Assembly (NCBI GenBank): GCA_018806985.1
Contig: JADANN010000042.1
Span: forward strand, 1 to 64,000
Length of the DNA: 64,000 bases
DNA from: Angiostrongylus vasorum
Taxonomy: Eukaryota; Nematoda; Chromadorea; Rhabditida; Metastrongylidae
Reading direction: 5' to 3'
Both the position numbers and the translations under genes were made by a program. Below the pieces are notes generated by a model that was given only the letters and a program-made list of their open reading frames with translations, was not told the DNA's origin and searched no databases. Below, one piece after another: positions 56,656 through 64,000 of this stretch. How positions within the stretch are numbered: the first letter of the stretch is position 1; each line of letters begins with the position of its first letter.

Positions 56656-56823
56656 GAGCCCCAAGTGAGCTTCGAGCTTGCGATTGCCCTTACTGGGGAC
56701 ACAAAAACAGCCATTGCACGTGAAGAACTCGATTTCTTGGTCATTCTATCTAAAGGCATCTTAGCTAGTGGAGTACGGAATGTGCTGTGGTTCACACAAA
56801 GTTTACCATCTAAACAGATTAAG
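56656..56823 (+). CDS. Probable exon, unknown protein
   Basis: The plus-strand frame reads VSFELAIALTGDTKTAIARE, ELDFLVILSKGILASGVRN, LWFTQSLPSKQIK and ends in phase 0 at AAG|GTAATA (56823/56824). The composition is typical of a folded protein. The start is unclear because the fold-back remnant ends at ~56655; CCCCAAG could be a poor acceptor. No family recognised. Confidence 0.4.
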
Positions 56824-56907
56824 GTAATATTTTTTAGACCGACGGTCATTTAACCTCGACACCAACAATCATTAACTTCGTGGAATATTAAGCTAGTAAG
56901 GGTTCGA

Positions 56908-57330
56908 TAAAAAGGTCTATTCGGCCAACGTTTTGACGTTTTCGTCTTCTCCAAAGTCGATGATTCGAGTCCATCGACTCGATCAACATAAGTTGGCTAT
57001 GAAAAGTGATGAAGTTGGCCTTTGTTCATAAATTTCAAATGATGATATGTCTTCATTTTCGAGGCCTTTGAACTGTTTCTATGTTGAGTTGCGAAAATCT
57101 GAAATGAATTAGAAGATTATATGGAAAGAAAGAAATTAGTAGTTTGAAAGACCCACTTTTCATTAATTTCAGTTTTAACTAGCTTATATTATCTTATAAA
57201 ATATTTTTAAGCATACCTGAGGTTATTAACACATTACGTAGATTCTTCTTCATATCTGAACTACTTCTCATTCTTTAAAGAAGAAATCCGCTTGAAGACG
57301 TCAAAACATTGGTCACCGAACATTAAAACA
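56908..57330. mobile_element. Related inverted-end element, decayed
   Basis: ATTCGGCCAACGTTTTGACG...TCTTCTCCAAAG (56920-56955) is roughly the reverse complement of CTTTAAAGAAGAAATC...CGTCAAAACATTGGTC (57275-57318). Same layout and size as 45880-46316. Confidence 0.5.
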
Positions 57331-57931
57331 AGTGTTGACAACCCCATGTTAGCTGAAACAAGTAGAGTTTGTAGAAGAAAAAATTAGTTGTTGAAAGGCA
57401 GTATACCATATCTTTAAAGTTAATAGACCTTGTTTTCACTAATCGTTTCACCAGTTAATTAAACTTATGTGAAAAAGTCTACTGTTGTCCTAACGAACTT
57501 GCCCGTCAAAATCAACAAATGAACAACACCATTTCTGCACGGCCTCTAGCAAACACTCGAAGGAAGTAATTCAATCAAAGACGGCTCTCTCCGTGAGGCT
57601 GTTTAAACGAAAAAAACATACATTGGTCATGAAATACATGATAAGTCTTCTTTATGTAGTGAAGGGGCTGATCTGCATGGATCAGAAAAGTTTAGAAAGC
57701 AGCGGTGAGCGATATTGAACACGAAACGTGAAAGTGCTAGTTTTGCCTTTGATGAAAAGTAAATTGTTAACAATGAGGAAAAAAGCCGATCATTTGTATA
57801 TTTCAGTGTAATGACTATATCATACATGAAGCTCGCTTTAGATGGTGAACGAGACGATCCGGTGTGACGTGTGGAATTCCATTCAATCCTCCAATAACTG
57901 CTGTGCCCCTAGTGTTGTTGAGAGTGCTTGT
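57331..57931. other. No feature recognised
   Basis: Nothing supported. Confidence 0.3.
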
Positions 57932-58252
57932 CTACATTATGGTAATTATAAAAAATCTATGGATACATAGAAACAAAGCAATTATTGAAGTAATCACTGT
58001 TAAATATACAAGTCCTTCTCCATTGTAAAACACGAAATAAAGTACAAGATAAATCAGAAACATGGTCGAGGTCGACGCAGTGTGCTGATCGTGGTCGTTC
58101 CTGTGATTTTCATATTCTGAGGTTGGTTCACTTCTAAGATTTCGTAAATACTGTGTTACAAGTGGAGAGAATAGAGCACCTATTGCTTTCTGATAACTTA
58201 AAGTATAGCGTTTGTTCAAAGTAACCTCTACATGATTGCGTAACCTAGTCAT
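57932..58252 (-). CDS. 106-codon frame with two hydrophobic segments
   Basis: Minus-strand ATG at 58252. A hydrophilic first half (QKAIGALFSPLVTQYLRNLR, then EYENHRNDHDQHTAS) is followed by two hydrophobic stretches (FLIYLVLYFVFY and LTVITSIIALFLCI). It stops after FFIITIM. No clear splice sites. It may be a short membrane protein or an exon. Confidence 0.35.
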   Translation of the reverse strand: MTRLRNHVEVTLNKRYTLSYQKAIGALFSPLVTQYLRNLRSEPTSEYENHRNDHDQHTASTSTMFLIYLVLYFVFYNGEGLVYLTVITSIIALFLCIHRFFIITIM

Positions 58253-58507
58253 CTTGTAATATGAAGCTTACAGCTGCTTTCAATTTTAAACCAACATGTC
58301 TCAATTCACCGATCATTTTGGTAGTTGAAATAAGAACTTTTTAAAATCTGAAAACAGTTTTCAATGCCACAGGATTCAGTTGTTTTAACACGGTGAGATT
58401 GCTATTTTGTGGAGTTCACGACATATATTTCTACCACTTTTTTTGCTTCAAGGCACATATTTCAAATTTCTCATATTTCAATATTTATTTTCTCATTTCA
58501 ACTTCAC
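58253..58507. other. No feature recognised
   Basis: AT-rich flank of the microsatellite. Confidence 0.35.
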
Positions 58508-59558
58508 AATGCATGTATGTATGTATGTATGTATGTATGTATGTATGTATGTATGTATGTATGTATGTATGTATGTATGTATGTATGTATGTATGTATGT
58601 ATGTATGTATGTATGTATGTATGTATGTATGTATGTATGTATGTATGTATGTATGTATGTATGTATGTATGTATGTATGTATGTATGTATGTATGTATGT
58701 ATGTATGTATGTATGTATGTATGTATGTATGTATGTATGTATGTATGTATGTATGTATGTATGTATGTATGTATGTATGTATGTATGTATGTATGTATGT
58801 ATGTATGTATGTATGTATGTATGTATGTATGTATGTATGTATGTATGTATGTATGTATGTATGTATGTATGTATGTATGTATGTATGTATGTATGTATGT
58901 ATGTATGTATGTATGTATGTATGTATGTATGTATGTATGTATGTATGTATGTATGTATGTATGTATGTATGTATGTATGTATGTATGTATGTATGTATGT
59001 ATGTATGTATGTATGTATGTATGTATGTATGTATGTATGTATGTATGTATGTATGTATGTATGTATGTATGTATGTATGTATGTATGTATGTATGTATGT
59101 ATGTATGTATGTATGTATGTATGTATGTATGTATGTATGTATGTATGTATGTATGTATGTATGTATGTATGTATGTATGTATGTATGTATGTATGTATGT
59201 ATGTATGTATGTATGTATGTATGTATGTATGTATGTATGTATGTATGTATGTATGTATGTATGTATGTATGTATGTATGTATGTATGTATGTATGTATGT
59301 ATGTATGTATGTATGTATGTATGTATGTATGTATGTATGATGTATGTATGTATGTATGTATGTATGTATGTATGTATGTATGTATGTATGTATGTATGTA
59401 TGTATGTATGTATGTATGTATGTATGTATGTATGTATGTATGTATGTATGTATGTATGTATGTATGTATGTATGTATGTATGTATGTATGTATGTATGTA
59501 TGTATGTATGTATGTATGTATGTATGTATGTATGTATGTATGTATGTATGTATGTATT

Positions 59559-59588
<30 letters not shown>
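58508..59588. repeat. (ATGT)n microsatellite, ~1.08 kb
   Basis: About 270 tandem copies of the tetranucleotide, with one lost base near 59337-59341 (TATGATGTATG) and one substitution near 59558 (TATTTATG). All six frames are open through it, so the long Met-Tyr-Val-Cys and Thr-Tyr-Ile-His frames are artefacts. Confidence 0.98.
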
Positions 59589-59590
<2 letters not shown>

Positions 59591-59631
59591 CGTGTATATG
59601 TATATACGTATATATATATATATATATATAC

Positions 59632-59668
<37 letters not shown>
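59589..59668. repeat. (TA)n-rich microsatellite
   Basis: TA runs with CATATG and TACGTA interruptions, continuous with the tetranucleotide array. Confidence 0.95.
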
Positions 59669-59669
<1 letters not shown>

Positions 59670-59914
59670 GGCTAGACAATTCAGTGATGGCAGTTTTTAG
59701 AATGTAAACAAATTTACAGGCCAAATGCATTTCTACATAACGTAATTTTTATCCAGCACAGCTGTTTCCCTATTGTTCCACACGTGTGGTCGAAATCGGC
59801 GGACTTCGTTTCACTTAGCTAACGTTTGGTGCCATGAAAGTGGTGCTTCGAAGGAAAAAAAACTTCATAGATTTACTGACCATCGCGTTTTCCTTACATA
59901 TCTTTTCAACACAG

Positions 59915-61722
59915 TTTTTTGGCTGGCATTCTCGAAAATGGCGCTAGGTTGCGCTTTAGCAAAATTGTTCAATCTCGGGCAACCTTTTCACGCCGACATG
60001 TGCTTGAAATGGCAAGATTCGGCCTTCCAAGCACAGACGTGGGCAAGTAGTTTCTTACCATGATCTTGGTCGTTACAATAAGCTGGAACAACCTTGCACT
60101 TCGTTAGTTTATTTCCAATGTTTAGATTTCGAAATGATGTTTTTTAGGCCGTCTTTCTAGAACTAGCTTTAGATTTGAATCAGGTGATGACGTTGCAGTA
60201 GTTATGATATCCTTCATAGAACTTTCGTGTGGCAATCCCTTCCTTATCGTAATTTTACGTCGACAGGAGGTAATGTGAGTTTGGTAAACATCTCTTTCGC
60301 ACTTTTAACTGCCTTACTTGAACGCTTGAATACCCCGACTTTAGGAACCATCCTGCGAGTATTATCTAATGTCTCAAGGCACCCATGCTAGAGATTTTTT
60401 TAAAGTTGTCTCACTACGTTGTCCTTTATGGTTCGGGTAATAGAGGCACCCTCCCAGCGGATAGTCCCTTGGCAAGACGGCGGTGACTTAAGGTATTGGT
60501 GAATTCTTAACTGGGCCATCCTGCTCAAATATCGAAATCGTTTTCCGCACTAAAGGATGTGATAGGAAGATCTACCACCCTTTATATTGGCTTAGGATTA
60601 AGGAATAATTGAAGGCACGATTAAGCCGCAAATCATTAGACGAAGATATATGAAGCCAACTTCATAAATTTTTCTAATTTGGCATGTTCTGGAGGATTTT
60701 CTCAATTTTCGGAGTGCAGTGAGCGATTTCATTCCATCGAGAAAAGTTCTATATTTTCACAGCTGCCGTTCATTGTAGACGGCACCAAGTGCAAACTGCA
60801 AGGTCTCGTTGCTAATGCAGGCGTGGTGTAAAATAAGATCGCCATTGTCATCATCTTCTTGATTTTATAAGGCCAGTTTTTCCCTGAAATTATGGCGGAT
60901 TTCCCTCAATCTCTCTTTTCCACATTAATGTAACGCCATCTCTTCCGAGAAATAAAGGGTTTCCTTTTTTTAGTGTTTTTATCGATCCTCCTGTGTAAGA
61001 CGTGGTTATCTTTAGTGTGCGGGTAATATTAACTGGCAACAGTGGATATGTCACTGGATGCATAGCCATTAGTCTGTAGAAGAAAGGGCATAATCAAGTT
61101 ATAAAACTGGACTAGAGAAGTCGAACTGTTCACTATAGTCAATTTAAGACAGTTACTTTGAAGTTAGAGAAACGTATATTTCAGAATGATGCACAAAGAA
61201 ACGGATATTTTGGGAATTCTGGTATATTATGTGCTGGTGCCTCTAAAATTCGTTGTCGTCTTTGTTCTTCGAAGAGACGTTAGCCACGTGTTTTCACAAA
61301 TCGTGTATTTGCATGCAATGGATTCTCTTCGGTAAGAAATGATTGGGAGCTTCTCCATTTACAAGGTATAATGTTATTTGCAATAATCTACTCGTGGGCA
61401 AGCAATCAATTTAAAAAATCCTGACTTACTGGTAAGCTTGCGTGAGGTTGTCGTAGGTCTTTACCGTGACAAAAGCTTCCACACCATTGTTCCTTTCGAA
61501 GACGTGGTTATATGACTCAAATATCCGTAAATAATTTTAAAAAATCAGTTTTAATAAAACTCTCAATCTATCTCCAAGAAAATACTGGAAAATAGATGCT
61601 AGTTTTCGACCTATATAAAATCACAATTCAGGATTTGGGAAGGTGAAGACGATGAGGCGAACGACATTGAACTACAACCCTTTTCAGTGGCGATGTCTGC
61701 GAACCGCGCCCATGATAAATGA
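59915..61722 (+). CDS. Five-exon gene, two predicted helices
   Basis: Exons 59915-60046, 60148-60269, 60345-60436, 61185-61331 and 61632-61722; all junctions keep phase (1, 0, 2, 2). Acceptors are TTCAACACAG, TTTTTTAG, CGACTTTAG, TATATTTCAG and CACAATTCAG; donors GTAGTT, GTAATG, GTAATA and GTAAGA. If translation starts at the ATG at 59938 (MALGCALAKLF) the product is 186 aa; the exon may instead extend upstream. Helix 1 lies in exon two (VAVVMISFIELSCGNPFLIV, followed by ILRRQE), helix 2 in exon four (LGILVYYVLVPLKFVVVF, followed by LRRDV). The tail is acidic (EGEDDEANDIEL). TGA is at 61720 and AATAAA at 61983. TTTCAG|AATG at 61185 could alternatively be a trans-splice site giving a shorter product. 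Family unknown. Confidence 0.65.
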
Positions 61723-61982
61723 AAACGCGCCTTATCAGAAAATACGCATTCTTTTTCACTTCTATTGACGGTCTCTAGTTCTTCTGTAATATCCCAATTT
61801 TATTTTCCCTCTTAGATCTTCTTTGCCGGAAACCCAGGGCTATTACTATATTGTCTGTATCTCACATGCATTGTATCTATGCGCTTCTTCGTAACGTGTT
61901 GATAGAGGTGTGAATGCCACTAGGTTGACACAGATGAAATGTTCTATCTTATTGCTTTAATTTTCCGTGTAGTTTTTTTCTG

Positions 61983-61988
61983 AATAAA
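61983..61988 (+). terminator. Possible polyadenylation signal
   Basis: AATAAA 261 bases after the stop of the preceding gene model. Supportive only; the motif is common in AT-rich DNA. Confidence 0.3.
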
Positions 61989-62109
61989 TGTCTTTATTTT
62001 ATTCATGTTTAATATATATTTTCAAAGCTAAAGCCTGGTCTTCCTACATCTAGTATTGGTTTTTCTCAAGATTTATAATTTCAACATTTTTTTTAAGCTT
62101 TAACTTTAG
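61989..62109. other. No feature recognised
   Basis: Short AT-rich gap. Confidence 0.3.
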
Positions 62110-62510
62110 TATAATCCACTATCTCAAGGGAGACCGAGCAAAGGATTCGTCGCCAAAAACATACCTCCCTAGAATCCACATCGTGGTGAGGGACCTGAAC
62201 TCGCCCTTGCAAGGTTAGGGTCAGGACTCCAGGAAGGATCAAATGGCACAACCAGCAATAGGCCATCCTCAGCACCTCGCACACTGGGTGCTATCTTCTT
62301 GACGTCACCCGGAGAGATGAGCAGTGAGAGGCCACAAATTCTTGGGTTAAGCAGGACATCACTGAAACCGGACATGACGAAAACACGCACGACATGCCGT
62401 GGAGATTATTTCTCACTACGCACGTATAATGCCAGAACACTCTCCACAGAAACAGATCTTCACGCCCTTCTTGCAGCGGCAGATCGCGTTAAATTTTATG
62501 TGACCGCACT
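62110..62510 (+). mobile_element. RTE-B 5' end fragment with start of endonuclease
   Basis: Leader similar to 37095-37210 (GACCGAGCAAAGGATTCGTC), then coding: LRTYNARTLSTETDLHALLA (62413-62472) and RVKFYVTALLV. This matches the minus-strand endonuclease start at 18250-18300. It stops where RTE-A copy 6 begins, in the opposite orientation. Confidence 0.75.
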
Positions 62511-64000
62511 GCTTGTCACCTGTATCACCTGTAGCCCCGTTGATCGTCCAGTGATTCGAGCAAGCGCCAGTAAATCTTCAATTCTTCCCTGTCGCGTGCA
62601 AGAGTAGCTCAGTTGGTTCTACTTGCTCCAGGAACTCGTCGTGCATCATATCTTTATTCTTCGTGAAGAACTCTGACCATCGCGTCGGTGGTCTTCCCGC
62701 AGTACCTTTGACATCCCAAGCAATCTTGTCACAAGCGGCTCTTGTCCATCGGCTGTCAATCATACGCATTACGTGTCCGGCTCACCTTATCTTCGACTGC
62801 TTGACGTACAGAACGGCATCTCTGATTTTTGACCGTTGACGGCAGGTCGGAGCTTCGGATACCTTCTCTTACTTGCTTGACATGGGATACTCCTAGCATC
62901 GTCCTTTCGACTGTGCGTTCGATAACGATGAGTGATCTTTCATCCTGCTTAGGCAGCGACCCGGTTTCTGACGCATACGTTAGGACAGGAAGTGCCGTTG
63001 AGTCGAAAAAGGTGGGCACGGAGTCGCGCGTTCTTTATTCTCTTCACTACATCATCGATGCTCTTGAAACCTCCCCAAACCAGCCTTTCCTTCTGCTCAG
63101 CTATGGAGCTATGTCGTTCAACATGTTTATTTCGCGACCTAGATAGACACAACCGGAGCATTCGGAGATATTTGTTCATTGAGCGTGAATGGGGTATACG
63201 AAAGTAAACCGTTCCTCATGAAAATCATTTTTTTGAGATTTAGTCGAAGACCAATCTTTCCACAGACTTTATCAAAGACGGTAGGCATACCTTCCGTTTG
63301 GCTAATGTTTGGTGTTATAAGGACGCTTTCGTTAGCAAAGCGAAGATAATGTAATTGCCGACCATCGATTTTGACTGCCATACTATCCCATTCCAATGTT
63401 CGCATGACGTTATGTAGGGTGGCAGTAAATAATTTTGGCGAGATAGTGTCGCCTTGCCTAACTCCTCTCTTGACGTCAATGTTAATATCGTTGTAGAATG
63501 GTGATATCTTGGTTGTGAAATTTCTGTACAGCTCACGAAGAATCTCTATGAACTGAGTAGAGACTCCTTGACTATCAAGGGCTTCCATGACTGCTTCTAT
63601 CGCAGCTGACTCAAAGGCCTTTAAATAGATGAAAGTGAGACAGAGCGGCCTTTTGTACTCTCGCGAAATGAGCCTTGTTATCGTGTGGATGTGGTCCATC
63701 GTAGTAAATCGTTTTCGAAACCCTTCTTGCTCACATGGCTGTTCTTCGTCCAGTGTTCTGTATATCCCTATTTAGGACGACTCAGGGTGAAAAGTTTGTA
63801 GACGACAGGGCAGCAAGCAGATTGAGCTACAGTTGCCGATTTCGTGTAGATCACCCTTCTTGAACAATGACACGGTCTTGCTTGTCTTCGACTGAGGTGG
63901 GACCTTGCATTCAGACAGGTAACGTGTGAAGTGCCGAGCCAGTGTATTTGCAAGAACTGGCAGAAGCTTCTTCAGGTGTTCTGATGTTACACTGTGCGGA
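62511..64000 (-). mobile_element. RTE-A LINE copy 6, cut by window end
   Basis: Minus strand, 3' end at 62511 with TCACCTGTATCACCTGTA as a short tandem tail. The C-terminal region (WDVKGTAGRPPTRWSEFF) is at 62640-62710. RT at 63139-63699 has motif B VRQGDTISPKLF intact, but motif C reads FANE for FADD, and motif A reads TFIYLKAFE with its Asp lost. The 5' half continues beyond 64000. Confidence 0.85.

Noticed and set aside
58393..59730. Long open frames of 315-432 aa on both strands (Met-Tyr-Val-Cys and Thr-Tyr-Ile-His repeats)
   Set aside because: A four-base repeat without stop codons is open in all six frames. There is no evidence of translation.
61440..61530. Protein-like frame VVVGLYRDKSFHTIVPFEDV between exons four and five
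   Set aside because: It has no good acceptor and its GTAAGC donor puts it out of phase. Exons four and five join in phase without it, so I left it as intron.
62600..62640. tRNA A-box-like GTAGCTCAGTTGG
   Set aside because: No B box at the right distance and no cloverleaf. It lies in the RTE-A 3' region.
1..64000. CRISPR array, bacterial operon or prophage
   Set aside because: No regularly spaced short repeats with unique spacers, no bacterial-style gene packing. The repeats are eukaryotic retroelements and simple repeats.

Overview
The window is eukaryotic, AT-rich and dominated by degenerate repeats, with a few short multi-exon genes between them. Short exons, introns mostly of 40-1100 bp with T-rich TTTCAG/TTTAG-like acceptors, and two RTE-clade LINE families beside a GIY-YIG Penelope-like element point to a nematode. 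My inference is a strongylid such as a hookworm, from the style of the repeats; nothing here proves the species. No rRNA, canonical tRNA, CRISPR array or bacterial operon is visible.

Repeats, left to right. Two RTE-type LINE families recur. RTE-A has copies at 3840-4970 (+), 21637-23100, 31640-34430, 46370-47480, 50958-54187 and 62511-64000 (all -). RTE-B has copies at 317-1642 and 15525-18680 (-) and 5' pieces at 37015-37215 and 62110-62510 (+). Six ~390-bp repeats (5859, 9401, 11018, 23335, 30700, 35230) end in the same 3' tail as RTE-B and look like its non-autonomous passengers. tRNA-like SINEs with A and B boxes lie at 17690, 25479, 26797, 29445, 42640 and 55205. A Penelope-like element (PLE) is present twice on + (38823-40230; 49437-50957 resuming at 54188-54510) and once as a - remnant (37966-38330). 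A fold-back repeat family makes long hairpins at 2207, 14969, 21113, 38456 and 44113. A 1.6-kb unit is repeated about three times at 8125-12200. Simple repeats include a ~1.08-kb (ATGT)n block at 58508-59588, a purine-rich block at 41095-41640 and a degenerate hexamer array at 41766-41990.

Genes. Two gene models stand out because every exon joins in phase between plausible splice sites: 47791-49312 (+, five exons, predicted four-helix membrane protein of 173 aa) and 59915-61722 (+, five exons, two predicted helices, acidic C-terminus). Weaker partial models: 5635-5783 (-), 6387-7879 (+), 25160-25425 (+), 28638-29037 (+), 35685-36071 (-), 36377-36521 (-), 55048-55170 (-), 56656-56823 (+). I recognise none of these as a named gene and assign no function.

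History readable in the sequence. RTE-A inserted into the second PLE copy with a ~10-bp target duplication. A 223-bp PLE-tail-like module inserted into RTE-B with a 7-bp duplication. A pre-insertion (empty) version of one passenger-repeat site is kept at the start of the 1.6-kb tandem array. The least described item is the short PLE-related module whose core resembles, imperfectly, a hammerhead ribozyme.
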